A DNA stretch of 17,020 nucleotides, from NCBI GenBank assembly GCA_963581225.1, contig CAUZMW010000056.1, positions 1-17,020 of the forward strand, read 5' to 3'. The stretch's first letter is position 1. Every line of letters begins with the position of its first letter. The notes under the pieces are model-generated. The model worked only from the letters and a program-made list of their open reading frames with translations, was not told the origin of the DNA and made no database searches. The position numbers were made by a program, and so were the translations under genes. Positions 5,431 through 13,462 of this stretch are shown in pieces. The DNA is from SMWC01 sp963581225 (GTDB taxonomy: Bacteria; Pseudomonadota; Gammaproteobacteria; Steroidobacterales; Rariloculaceae).

Positions 5431-6279
5431 TTAGCGAAGGACAGCCCTAGCAGAGATCCCTGCCACGCCCTTGTCGTTAACAGCGGTCAACTCGATGGTG
5501 TTCGCTAATCGTTTCCCCGTGACTCTGATTCGTTCATCCAGATAAAAGGCGCTCTTCGCCCGAAATTCAAAACGCCGTAGGTTAGGCTGGCCGCACTCCC
5601 GAGCGACGAGGTCGGCCAACAAGACCGCAGTTAGCGGCCCGTGGACCACCAGCGCCGGATATCCCTCCGAGCGAGCATACGGCAAGTCATAATGAATTCG
5701 GTGTGCGTTCAACGTCAGCGCGGAAAAACGAAATAGCAGCCGTTCATCCAGGTGAATCTCTCGAGAATAATCAGCATCTGGCAGTTTGGCTTCTAGCGCT
5801 GATGAACTCGCTTTTGTCGCAGATGCTGGGCGGTACGCAATATCCTGCTCTTCTGTGAGCTGGATTCCATCATCGTTACTGAGCCGGTGGGTTACGGTCA
5901 CGAAGACGAGAGGGCCCGATCGACCCTCCGTATAGCGAACAGTTTTGATGCTGGAGACGCGTTGAACGCGCTCGCCGATCCGCAAGTCTCCGTGGTAATC
6001 AACGCGTGCGCCAGCGAACATGCGTCGTGGAAAAGGAACGGGGGGCATGAACCCACCCTTCTTCGCATGCCCGTCGGCCGCGAGGTCGCTGAACTTCGTC
6101 GGCTGCAAGCAGTAGAGCCAATGATATAGCGGCGGAAGGATTCGGCCGTCGACATACTCTGTAGGCTCGTGGTCCAGCGTGGATGCCAGCGCCCGCACCG
6201 GCGCCAGCGTAATCACATCCTCGCTCGTTTCTTCCCGGCCCTCCCAACTACACAACAAGTCGAGATCGAGCGCGCTCAC
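5431..6279 (-). CDS. MaoC/HTD2-like acyl-CoA hydratase (double hot-dog)
   Basis: 282 aa, the usual length of two-hot-dog HTD2/FAS1-like dehydratases such as mesaconyl-C4-CoA hydratase. The N-terminal half carries PPLYHWLYCLQP (49-60) and GGFMPPVPFPRRMFAGARVDY (75-95). The C-terminal half has the strongly conserved LLFRFSALTLNAHRIHYD (181-198) and EGYPALVVHGPL (205-216). It probably hydrates an enoyl-CoA (or dehydrates the 3-hydroxyacyl-CoA) in the cytoplasm. It is the last gene of the operon that starts with the acyl-CoA dehydrogenase; its ATG overlaps the stop of the MmgE/PrpD gene by 4 bases (ATGA), showing translational coupling. Its end appears intact although the MITE begins 16 bp beyond. 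Exact substrate not determinable. Confidence 0.85.
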   Translation of the reverse strand: MSALDLDLLCSWEGREETSEDVITLAPVRALASTLDHEPTEYVDGRILPPLYHWLYCLQPTKFSDLAADGHAKKGGFMPPVPFPRRMFAGARVDYHGDLRIGERVQRVSSIKTVRYTEGRSGPLVFVTVTHRLSNDDGIQLTEEQDIAYRPASATKASSSALEAKLPDADYSREIHLDERLLFRFSALTLNAHRIHYDLPYARSEGYPALVVHGPLTAVLLADLVARECGQPNLRRFEFRAKSAFYLDERIRVTGKRLANTIELTAVNDKGVAGISARAVLR

Positions 6280-7637
6280 TGGACTCCACCCGTGACTCGG
6301 AGTGGAAAGCCCGGCGTCTCGTGAGCTTGCGGCAAATTCAGGATCTGCTCGATCGGCACGCCCTCTTTGTTGTCGCCCTGACGCATGACCATCTGCGCTT
6401 TCTCGGTGATCTCCTGGGGAGATAAGGGCAACTCAGGATCACCCTTACAGTCTCTTCGTGCGGCGCTCATCACTTCACCGGATGGGAGAGTGACGCTCAC
6501 CGCCGCGCCCCATCGTCGCGGATAGGCTTCATCGAACTCTGGTGCCGTGCTGAGCGTGGTGTCGCTGGAAACCGTTGCGAACCTAGCACGTTGCGCGTCA
6601 TCGAAGGACTCGAAATCGACTCTGCCATCTGACAGCGCCACATTCACGCAATGTTGCAGAGAGAACTTAGCCGTGTAGAGCGTTTCCGGGGAAGATCGGT
6701 CACACACATCGAGGGCTGTCTGGTAGGTCTGCACCTGGACGGAAACAGGGCTTTGAGCGCCCATTGCCCGGTGGAGCTCCAGGGCGGCATCGATTGCGGG
6801 ATGGGTATGGCGGCAACACGGCCATGGCTTCATGGATGTTCGCCTGAGCTGCCACAGCTCGTCCGGTTCAGCGAGCAAAGCATCGGGGATCGGATCCGGG
6901 CAGAGTGCGCGGAAGAAGCCCTGCTCTCCCTCGAGTATCCGCTCGGCACCAGTAAATCCGCGCGCGGCTAGACTTGCGGCCATGAAGCCCGCTTCCGCGG
7001 CGCGGGCGGTATGGAGGTGTTTGCTCATGGCGTTATCTGGGAGAAACTGCCACAACCCGCAGGATTGTGTGCCGGCGTTCCCCAGGGCCCACACCGTTTG
7101 CTCGTGATCTAGTTCGAGCAACGTCGCGACCGCCATAGCGGCACCGAACGGTCCACAGGTAGACGTGTTGTGCCACAGCTTGTAGTGAGCAGGGCCCACT
7201 GCCATGCCGACGCGGGTGACCGCTTCGTACCCATGCAGGACGGCGGTGAGGAACTCGCGGCCACTAGCACCCAGCCGCTGGGCAAGATACCACGCGGGTG
7301 GGATCACGACGCACCCCGGGTGGGTAACGGAATCCTTGTGCAGGTCGTCGATCTCTAGAATGTGAGCTAGCCCGCTGGTGAGAAACGCAGCGCGTCCGGG
7401 ATCGCCTGCGGTGTCTTCGAACCACTCGAGCAGAATCCGGCCGGGGGGAGAGGTCTGCCCGCCAATCACGCAGGCAACGGTATCCAGCACGAAGTGCGAG
7501 GCCGCGATCAAGTCCTCGTGCTCTACCGGTTTGGACCGGATTAGGTCAATAAGCTGGGCTGTCAGGCTCCTCAGGATTGCCCCCCTGGCGCGTCTGGATA
7601 CAACTTCCGGAACGGACGGTAGGCGTGTTTTTAGCAT
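6276..7637 (-). CDS. MmgE/PrpD family protein
   Basis: I chose ATG 7637 (453 aa, MLKTRLPS...). A TTG at 7709 would give 477 aa but has no ribosome site and lies in what looks like rearranged sequence. The family includes 2-methylcitrate dehydratase, cis-aconitate decarboxylase and iminodisuccinate epimerase. Family signatures are AHILEIDDLHKDSVTHPGCV (about 91-110), a GYEAVTRVG segment, WHNTSTCGPFGAA (about 165), QFLPDNAMSKHLHTARAAEAG, and SMKPWPCCRHTHPAID. The gene overlaps the MaoC-like gene by 4 bases. Its place between a CoA-transferase and an HTD2-like hydratase suggests isomerisation, decarboxylation or dehydration of a di- or tricarboxylate; an itaconate or methylcitrate-like substrate is possible but unproven. 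A 20-bp stretch of this gene (7318-7337) reappears inverted at 7709-7728. Confidence 0.87.
   Translation of the reverse strand: MLKTRLPSVPEVVSRRARGAILRSLTAQLIDLIRSKPVEHEDLIAASHFVLDTVACVIGGQTSPPGRILLEWFEDTAGDPGRAAFLTSGLAHILEIDDLHKDSVTHPGCVVIPPAWYLAQRLGASGREFLTAVLHGYEAVTRVGMAVGPAHYKLWHNTSTCGPFGAAMAVATLLELDHEQTVWALGNAGTQSCGLWQFLPDNAMSKHLHTARAAEAGFMAASLAARGFTGAERILEGEQGFFRALCPDPIPDALLAEPDELWQLRRTSMKPWPCCRHTHPAIDAALELHRAMGAQSPVSVQVQTYQTALDVCDRSSPETLYTAKFSLQHCVNVALSDGRVDFESFDDAQRARFATVSSDTTLSTAPEFDEAYPRRWGAAVSVTLPSGEVMSAARRDCKGDPELPLSPQEITEKAQMVMRQGDNKEGVPIEQILNLPQAHETPGFPLRVTGGVQ
7318..7337 (+). repeat. 20-bp perfect inverted repeat, arm 1 (inside prpD-like gene)
   Basis: gggtgggtaacggaatcctt here is the exact reverse complement of 7709-7728. 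In the MmgE/PrpD gene it encodes the conserved KDSVTHP segment, so this arm is the native one. The arms are 371 bp apart. Confidence 0.85.
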
Positions 7638-7708
7638 GGGCGCATAGAATTCGCTACCAGGTGCAATCGAAGGGAGGGGCGAGTCGCAGGGGCAAGCCAG
7701 GGCCGACA

Positions 7709-7728
7709 AAGGATTCCGTTACCCACCC
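7709..7728 (+). repeat. 20-bp perfect inverted repeat, arm 2 (end of CoA-transferase gene)
   Basis: aaggattccgttacccaccc is the inverted copy of 7318-7337. It begins at the third base of the CoA-transferase ATG codon for Met229 and supplies that gene's last two Gly codons and its TAA stop. The copy therefore coincides with the truncation point. Confidence 0.85.
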
Positions 7729-8414
7729 ATGGAAGGATGATTCAAGCCCACGTGGGCGGGTGCGGATCCGCCGTAGTCCTGATGCAGGAGCGGCACCGTC
7801 ATCCAGTCCGCCATCGCGGAGAACAACGAGACCTTGAGCGAGCTGCCCATACCGCTCGCATGCCGCCACATCAGAGCCTGCAGAATCGCAGTGTGCGCAT
7901 ACATTCCACAGGCTATGTCGCATATCGATACCCCAACGCGACCGGGGCTTTCCGGCGTGCCCGTGACGGAAGCCAGGCCGGATTCGCATTGCACAATCAA
8001 GTCATACGCCTTCATGTCGGCGTAGGCTCCCGTCTCGCCGAATCCGGAAATGTCGCAGGTGACGAGTCGCGGAAACCGTTCCCGCAATTTCTTCGATCCT
8101 AGGCCCAGTCGCTCGAGAGCCCCGGGTGCGAGATTCTGAACGAAGACATCGGCTTCGGCTAGTATCCTGAGAACGCAGTCTCTGTCCGCGTCATCCTTGA
8201 GATTGAGTACCACTGATTTCTTGCCTCGATTCAACCAGACGAAGTACGCGCTCTGTCCACGTACGACATGGTCGTAATCACGGGCAAAGTCACCACAGTC
8301 GCGTTCTATCTTTATGACCTCGGCACCACAATCGGCGGGTCGCGACGTGCAAAATGGTGCCGTAACCGCTTGTTCGATCGAGACGACAAGCGTATCCGCG
8401 AGGAGTTCGCGCAT
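7719..8414 (-). pseudogene. Class III CoA-transferase (CaiB/BaiF), truncated to the N-terminal part
   Basis: 231 aa where the family has about 380-410. The N-terminal Rossmann-type domain is intact: MRELLADTLVVSIEQAVTAP, GAEVIKIE (30-37), LNRGKKSVVLNLKD (61-74), ADVFVQNLAPGALERLGLG (88-106), PRLVTCDISGFGETGAY (115-131) and VSICDIACGMYA (162-173), whose D166 corresponds to the catalytic Asp that forms the acyl-anhydride with the substrate. The protein stops after GLNHPSMGG, just where the second, linker-crossing domain should start. Both domains are needed in the interlocked dimer of this family, so activity is doubtful. It starts 10 bases after the acyl-CoA dehydrogenase stop with no clear ribosome site of its own, consistent with coupling. 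The stop is created by a 20-bp inverted copy of prpD-like sequence. Confidence 0.8.
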
Positions 8415-8424
8415 ATAGGGTTAC

Positions 8425-9588
8425 TCAGAAGGACTTTGGCATGCCGAGCACATGGGTGCCGACGTGGGACAAAATTAGGTTCGTGGAGATCGGTGCTATT
8501 CTGTACAGACGGGTCTCGCGGAATTTGCGTTCGATATCGTACTCTGGTGCGAAGGCGAATCCACCAAAGGTCTGCATACAAACGTCGGCAGCTTTCCACG
8601 ACGCCTCTGATGCAAGCAGCTTTGCCATGTTTGCTTCCGTGCCGCAAGGGTGTGTTTGGTCGAACAAGGTTGCAGCTTTCTCCACCATCAAAGCTGCGGC
8701 CTCTGTTTCTACGTAAGCCTCGGCGATGGGAAATTGAATGCCCTGGTTCTTCCCAATCGGACGCCCGAAAACTTCCCGCTCGCTGGCATACGCTGCGGCT
8801 CGCTGCACAAGAAATCTTGCATCGCCGATGCATTCCGAGCCGATCAGGATTCGCTCGGCGTTCATTCCGTCCAAGATGTACTTGAAGCCCTCACCTTCCT
8901 CTCCGATGAGATTCTCTGCAGGCACTCTGAGGTTGTCGAAAAACACGCTGGTGGTTGAATGGTTAATCATGGTCTTGATCGGGGTGATCGTGATCGACTT
9001 TCCGACCTCCTCGCGCAAATCTACGATAAACACGGCTAATCCTTGAGTGGGCTTCGGCGCTGCCTCCCGCGGTGAGGTGCGAGCCAACAAGATCATAAGA
9101 TCGCTGTGCTCGGCCCGCGATGTCCAGATCTTTTGGCCGTTGATGACGTAGTCATCACCGTCGTGTACCGCCGTTGTGGTTATTCGCGTCGTGTCGGTGC
9201 CGCTTCCAGGTTCCGTTACGCCGAACGCCTGCAGTCTCAGCGTACCGTCCGCGATTCCCGGCAACCAGGTTTGTTTCTGCGCTTCGCTGCCATGCCTGAG
9301 GACCGTCCCCATCGTGTACATCTGAGCGTGGCAGGCTGCTCCGTTACATCCGGACTCATGGATGGTTTCCAGGATGATGCAAGCGGCTCTGAGGTCGAGC
9401 CCGCTGCCGCCGTATTTTTCGGGAACGAGGACCGACAGATAACCCGTATCCATGAGCGCCTGAACGAATTCGGCCGGATAACTAGCGTCATTGTCTTGCC
9501 GATTCCAATACTCGCCGGGAAAGTCCGCGCACAGTCGTTTGACCGCTTCGCGGATTTGTTCGTAGCTCTCATTGTGATCTATGAACAC
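8425..9588 (-). CDS. Acyl-CoA dehydrogenase
   Basis: 387 aa, full length for the family. It oxidises an acyl-CoA at C2-C3 with FAD and passes electrons to ETF. Motifs: LVPEKYGGSGLD (54-65), FGVTEPGSGTDT (122-133) for FAD/substrate binding, INGQKIWTSRA (149-159), and MQTFGGFAFAPEYDIERKFR (338-357). The residue at the medium-chain Glu376 position is replaced (RIAPISTN at 363-370), but E245 in MNAERILIG lies where isovaleryl-CoA and long-chain dehydrogenases place their catalytic Glu. This points to a branched or bulky substrate. The start is GTG with AGGAG 10 bases upstream. First gene of the operon with the CoA-transferase, MmgE/PrpD and MaoC-like genes. Confidence 0.9.
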   Translation of the reverse strand: MFIDHNESYEQIREAVKRLCADFPGEYWNRQDNDASYPAEFVQALMDTGYLSVLVPEKYGGSGLDLRAACIILETIHESGCNGAACHAQMYTMGTVLRHGSEAQKQTWLPGIADGTLRLQAFGVTEPGSGTDTTRITTTAVHDGDDYVINGQKIWTSRAEHSDLMILLARTSPREAAPKPTQGLAVFIVDLREEVGKSITITPIKTMINHSTTSVFFDNLRVPAENLIGEEGEGFKYILDGMNAERILIGSECIGDARFLVQRAAAYASEREVFGRPIGKNQGIQFPIAEAYVETEAAALMVEKAATLFDQTHPCGTEANMAKLLASEASWKAADVCMQTFGGFAFAPEYDIERKFRETRLYRIAPISTNLILSHVGTHVLGMPKSF

Positions 9589-9823
9589 CTCAGTGACGCT
9601 CCTATGCAGCAGTTGCCGCGATGAGAAACACGGCGAAGAACAGGACGTTATTTCGATAGAGAGCCTCTGTCAGATTCATTCTGCCTACTCCCCCCAGTTA
9701 TGATTGTCTGCTTTCGGCTGGCGGCCGTTCGTTAACATCGATTGACGCTGTGTATTACTCTCTAAACCTCAGCCTACTGCGTACTTCTGCCAATTCGGGT
9801 GGTCCAGTGCTCCAGGCCGAGCG
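9589..9823. other. Intergenic region upstream of the catabolic operon
   Basis: No gene is seen. The region separates two minus-strand genes and should hold the operon promoter, though I cannot pick convincing -35/-10 boxes. It includes a REP-like palindrome at 9702-9731. Confidence 0.4.
9702..9731 (+). repeat. REP-like palindrome 3
   Basis: gattgtctgctttcggctgg followed by cggccgttcg. GTCTGC can pair with GCGGCC through one wobble and one mismatch. It has the same order of blocks as the palindromes at 4971-5003 and 16384-16417 (gAatGtc, YGCTTT, GGC, GCRG, cGTTC), and is the most degenerate of the set. Confidence 0.4.
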
Positions 9824-10600
9824 CTAGTACCAATCGCGCAACCGTACTTCGATGTTGTTTTCTTCACCGACAAGCATAGAAAACTTCTCCACGTCGCTCT
9901 CGCCGAAATGATAGGGATAGACGACGTCAGGTGCGAACTCTCGCACCGCGCTGGCGGCTTGATCTTCCGTCATCGTGTAAGGCAGGTTGAAACAGACGAA
10001 AGCAACATCAATGTCATCGAGCGACCGCATCTCCGGGATATCTTCCGTGTCTCCGCTGATATAGACACGCGTGCCACCGAACGTGGCCACATAGCCATTA
10101 CCGCGACCCTTCTCGTGATAGCCGAGACGTTCCTCCGTTAAGTTATACATCGGAACACCCTCGATGCTGATACCAAGCACGGTAGTCTCCTCGCCGTTAG
10201 CCAGTGTACGCGTCTGCTCGCGCAGACTATCCGGCAACTCCTCCGCAACTGCAGAAGGTGCAATGACCACCGTCTCCTCGCCGATGACCGCCGCCAAGGT
10301 TTCCGCGTTCAGGTGGTCGCCATGGACATCGGTCACGAGGATCAAGTCCGGACTTGGCAGACCTTCGAACCGTTCAGCCCCACCGACCGGGTCCACATAG
10401 ATGGTCTTCCCATCCCAACCCATGGCGAACGTGGCGTGGTTTAGAGGCTGAATAACCAGATCACCGTTATCGGTCGCGACATGATCGCCACTTACCATGC
10501 CCTGCCCCATAACCACTGGGCCGGAAAGCGCGGCAAATGCACCAATCGTGATCAGCGAAAGAATTTTTCCGAAATGAACTCTAGTCGAGATTGTTGACAT
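9824..10600 (-). CDS. Exported metallo-beta-lactamase-fold hydrolase (UlaG-like)
   Basis: 258 aa. A signal-type N-terminus (basic start, hydrophobic 12-33, possible cleavage near VVMGQG) suggests export. The metallo-beta-lactamase fold is clear: LNHATFAMGWDGKTIYVDP (53-71), then the metal motif TDVHGDH (90-96), in which the first His of HxHxDH is Asp91, as often seen in UlaG-like members. Further ligands are GDTED (D184 in ISGDTED) and YPYHF (H231). A GYHEKGRGNGYV segment (160-171) precedes the third strand block. The substrate is unknown. AAGGAAAAA lies just before the ATG. The gene appears to be a single unit; the exported amidohydrolase upstream on the same strand is 203 bp away. Confidence 0.87.
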   Translation of the reverse strand: MSTISTRVHFGKILSLITIGAFAALSGPVVMGQGMVSGDHVATDNGDLVIQPLNHATFAMGWDGKTIYVDPVGGAERFEGLPSPDLILVTDVHGDHLNAETLAAVIGEETVVIAPSAVAEELPDSLREQTRTLANGEETTVLGISIEGVPMYNLTEERLGYHEKGRGNGYVATFGGTRVYISGDTEDIPEMRSLDDIDVAFVCFNLPYTMTEDQAASAVREFAPDVVYPYHFGESDVEKFSMLVGEENNIEVRLRDWY

Positions 10601-10803
10601 GACTTTTTCCTTCTTGTTTTCGACATCCCGTCACGTAGCATAATCCGCCGGCTGGGACAGTGCGCCCTTGAGACCGACTCAGGAATGAACTCATACCCCT
10701 CCCCCAAAACTCTAGAAGGTGATTCTACGTTGTTCAGGCTCGTAGATGATCCAGAATCAGGTGAAATATGGGAGTGGTACCACTACGCGCCCGTGGTATG
10801 ACC

Positions 10804-12195
10804 TCATTGTTCGTACAGGGAGAGCACAGATGTACTCAGTTCGTCTCGAACGACTACGCCACCTTTCATCACAAACTGCACGCGTTCCATTTCGTTGACG
10901 TCAGCGAGCGGATTCCCGGATACGGCAATAATATCGGCATACTTACCGGGTTCGATGCTACCTATCTCATTCTCCCAGTCATAATTCAACATGCGTGCTG
11001 CGTTGAGGAAAGCAGTCTGCAACGCTTGCGTGGGTGTCATGCCCCAAGCGACGTAATACCTGAACTGATCGGCTTGCACGCCATGCGGAATTAATTCCGA
11101 TGTGGCCCCACTGCCATACACGATTGGCACGCCGGCGGCCAGCGCCTTTTTGAACGCAAGTTCCGCCAGGTGAAGTCGTGTGGACTGGCCTCTACTCGCC
11201 ACCAAATCCGCCTCCTCTTGGTGGATGAGGTCATCCAGCGTTACCACGTAAGGCAAGTTCTTCTCCAACATGATCTGGACACTTGCATCATCAAGTTCGA
11301 GAAGATGATTAGGGGCATCTACCCCGGCGTTCAGGCAGCTCATCATCCCTTCTCCGCCGTAAGCGTGGCAAGCAACCTTTAACCCGAGACGGTGCGCCTC
11401 ATCGACGATCGCATCAACTTCTTCAGTCATCAACGACGGACTCGTCACCAACGTACCATCCGGCTTGAACAACCTCATCGGACCAATGAAATCTTGTGTT
11501 GTATAGATCTTTATCCAATCCACACCGTGTAGTTTGGCCTCGCGTACAGCAGCCCGAGCAAGCCAAGGTGAATTCACATTCTTGTTCTCAGTCAGGCCCT
11601 CCACGTACCTCACGGATTGTGAATCGGCATAGTAATTGCTAGCTCGAATGTTTATTGACTGGCCGACGACCTGCATTCTCGGTCCCATTACCAAGCCGGC
11701 ATTTATCGCATCTCGAAGATCTACCGTGTTCCATCCGCCTCGCGAATCCATATCCGCTACAGTAGTAAAACCTGCGAATAGGTCAGTTTGGGCACTTGCC
11801 AGAGCAATCAGCGCACGAATACCCGGTGTTCGACCACCCTCCGTTCCCTCGGTATTCAAATGCACATGCGTATCAATCATGCCTGGAAGAACCGTGGCCG
11901 CACGGAGATCGATGACTTTGGCACTACGCGGTACGCTGATGTCAGCCCCGACATTCTCAATTCGGTTTCCCCGGACGAGAATTACCTGGTTCTCCAGCAT
12001 CTCCCCGGATCTCACATCGAATAAACGTCCGGCGTGTACGGCGATAACCTGGTCGGGCGATGCCAAATATCTCCCGAGCGCACCAGTGCCAGCAATCCCG
12101 TTACCTCCCGTCTGTTGCGACAGTACGGGTGTGACAATCGCAACGGCGGCAACCGCAATCATCGCCGTGGCCGCCAGTCTGGCTCCTCGGTCCAT
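10804..12195 (-). CDS. Exported imidazolonepropionase-like amidohydrolase
   Basis: The ATG at 12195 (463 aa) is chosen over a GTG at 12210, because AGGAGG lies 6 bases before this ATG and the GTG would overlap that ribosome site. A signal peptide covers about residues 1-26 (VTPVLSQ). The amidohydrolase TIM barrel is recognised by VLPGMIDTHVHL (H110, H112), the metal-bridging Lys in WIKIYTT (K229), VACHAYGG (H277), PNHLLEL (H297), and the C-terminal GSIEPGKYADIIAVSGNPL (412-430). Relatives include imidazolonepropionase and exported Xaa-Pro dipeptidases. Oddly, the conserved GTDA motif that supplies the catalytic Asp is GSGA here (361-364), so residue 363 is Gly. The protein may be inactive, or use another residue; otherwise it looks intact. 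Confidence 0.88.
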   Translation of the reverse strand: MDRGARLAATAMIAVAAVAIVTPVLSQQTGGNGIAGTGALGRYLASPDQVIAVHAGRLFDVRSGEMLENQVILVRGNRIENVGADISVPRSAKVIDLRAATVLPGMIDTHVHLNTEGTEGGRTPGIRALIALASAQTDLFAGFTTVADMDSRGGWNTVDLRDAINAGLVMGPRMQVVGQSINIRASNYYADSQSVRYVEGLTENKNVNSPWLARAAVREAKLHGVDWIKIYTTQDFIGPMRLFKPDGTLVTSPSLMTEEVDAIVDEAHRLGLKVACHAYGGEGMMSCLNAGVDAPNHLLELDDASVQIMLEKNLPYVVTLDDLIHQEEADLVASRGQSTRLHLAELAFKKALAAGVPIVYGSGATSELIPHGVQADQFRYYVAWGMTPTQALQTAFLNAARMLNYDWENEIGSIEPGKYADIIAVSGNPLADVNEMERVQFVMKGGVVVRDELSTSVLSLYEQ

Positions 12196-12789
12196 TTGAT
12201 GCCTCCTCACCTAACCTGCTCGATCTTCTTAAGCTGACAACATTTGCTTCGGCCATTTACAGCCGGTCCAAAGTTACTCACATACCCTAAAGTAATTTCT
12301 TCCCAACGCTAAGTCCAGCCAGAAAGAATCTGGACTTTCGCCTCTATCGTGGGAACGTCTCCAAATGCCAAAGCGGGCTTTCGGATTCTACCTGCAGCGC
12401 GTGCCTATAGGAGACAGTGCTCTAGCAGCTGAGGATCACTGCCGTGACAAGATAGGGGCTTTGCCAGCTGCGTCAATGGTCACGGCGACAGTTTGCGGAG
12501 ATCACACTCATCGGCCTTCGGGCGCATTGCGCCGCGTTTTAGGGGTGTATTGCAGAGATTGGACCCGAATACCCGGTAGCCCGCATGAGCGTATCGAAGC
12601 TCATGTACCCGGTGACCTCGGCACCGGCAGCGTAGAGATCAGCCCGCGCACCGAATTGCAACGGGTTTGGCGTCAGCGCTAAATAACCCGCACACCTACG
12701 CCACTCTTGCCGCCACGCTATAGCGGGGCATTTACGTGGGGAGGGGTAATTCAGCCAGCAAGTTTCTGCGGAGTATTTACCAGGTCAGG

Positions 12790-12813
12790 CGGCGGCACAG
12801 GAACGTGCCGCCG
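12790..12813 (+). other. Strong GC-rich hairpin
   Basis: CGGCGGCAC and GTGCCGCCG form a perfect 9-bp stem around aggaac. The bases after it (acacggacgcg) have no T-run, so it is not a standard terminator. Confidence 0.5.
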
Positions 12814-12979
12814 ACACGGACGCGATTTTGTCAGGAGGTAATTTTCACGCGGAGCCAGTGTCCGCCGTTACCATCTCTTAGGACGTCCATACAAGTCTTA
12901 GTTTATAGTGTATAATCAATAACATAGATAGGTTTATTGTGCAAGGATGTCCTAGGAGATACAGCCGGATCCACGTCTT

Positions 12980-13015
12980 CCAGTAAGACCGCCAGTAAGA
13001 CCGCTAGTAAGACCG
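12980..13015 (+). repeat. Three tandem 12-bp repeats upstream of the integrase
   Basis: The unit c(c/t)agtaagaccg occurs three times in a row (12980-12991, 12992-13003, 13004-13015), the third with one change. It ends 31 bp before the integrase ATG. Short direct repeats next to a tyrosine integrase gene can be arm-type integrase binding sites; this role is inferred from position only. Confidence 0.6.
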
Positions 13016-13046
13016 GAATGAGATGTGAATCGGCCAAATAAGGCTG

Positions 13047-13379
13047 ATGAGCGTCAAAATCAATCGATTGTCTGCCCGCCAAGTGGGAACCCTGCCTCCG
13101 GGGTTTCATGCCGATGGGGGAGGGCTGTACCTGCGGGTGCGTTCTAGCGGCTCCCGGGCTTGGGTGTTCCGCTGCAGCCGGCGAAGCAGGACACGAGAGG
13201 TCGGGCTGGGGGCCAGCCACTCCCGTTCTTTGGCCGATGCCCGCAAGGTGGCTGCAGCGATGCGTATTCTCTTGGCCGATGGAGCTGATCCGGCCGATGT
13301 CCTGCGCCCGACTGATGAGAGGGCAGGGTCCAAAGAGACCTTTGCCTCCTGTGCCGAGGCGCTGATCGTGTTGTTCTGA
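13047..13379 (+). pseudogene. P4-type tyrosine integrase, N-terminal fragment (DUF4102 domain)
   Basis: 110 aa against about 400 in the family. It matches the N-terminal arm-binding domain of prophage P4-like integrases: MSVKINRLSARQVGTL, GFHADGGGLYLRVRSSGSRAWVF (about 19-41), a basic segment and EVGLGASHSRSLADARKVA (about 51-69). The frame then reaches ETFASCAEALI, where the core-binding domain should begin, and stops at 13377-13379. No catalytic domain (R...HxxR...Y) is found downstream, so it is a dead remnant of an integrated element. A weak aagg lies before the ATG. It supports the idea that an island or prophage once occupied this region, perhaps linked to the tRNA-Pro fragment at 5175-5220. 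Confidence 0.8.
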
Positions 13380-13462
13380 ACACAAACTCCCCAATGTCAG
13401 CTTTCAGATGTTTTTATAGACCTTTCTAAAGAGGCACGCAAACTCAGCGGCACCCAAGGTCT

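Larger units (their letters stand above)
12211..13046. other. Long stretch without a recognisable gene
   Basis: Between the amidohydrolase and the integrase fragment I recognise no gene. An open frame on the plus strand at 12365-12682 (105 codons) has no clear ribosome site, no family resemblance I can name, and a composition consistent with chance or decayed sequence; I do not call it. The stretch includes a strong GC-rich hairpin at 12790-12813 and three 12-bp repeats at 12980-13015. It may be decayed mobile-element DNA. Confidence 0.4.

Noticed and set aside
8268..8885. 205-codon plus-strand open frame across the CoA-transferase/acyl-CoA dehydrogenase junction
   Set aside because: It is antisense to two recognisable genes and has no motif or ribosome site.
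12365..12682. 105-codon plus-strand open frame
   Set aside because: No ribosome site, no recognisable domain and no conserved neighbour; it may be chance or decayed sequence.
12980..13015. Short repeats considered as a CRISPR array
   Set aside because: Units are 12 bp and directly adjacent with no spacers, and no cas gene is present.
12903..13394. 163-codon minus-strand open frame opposite the integrase
   Set aside because: The plus strand carries a clear DUF4102 integrase domain; the antisense LLAVLLAVLL stretch is just the 12-bp repeats.
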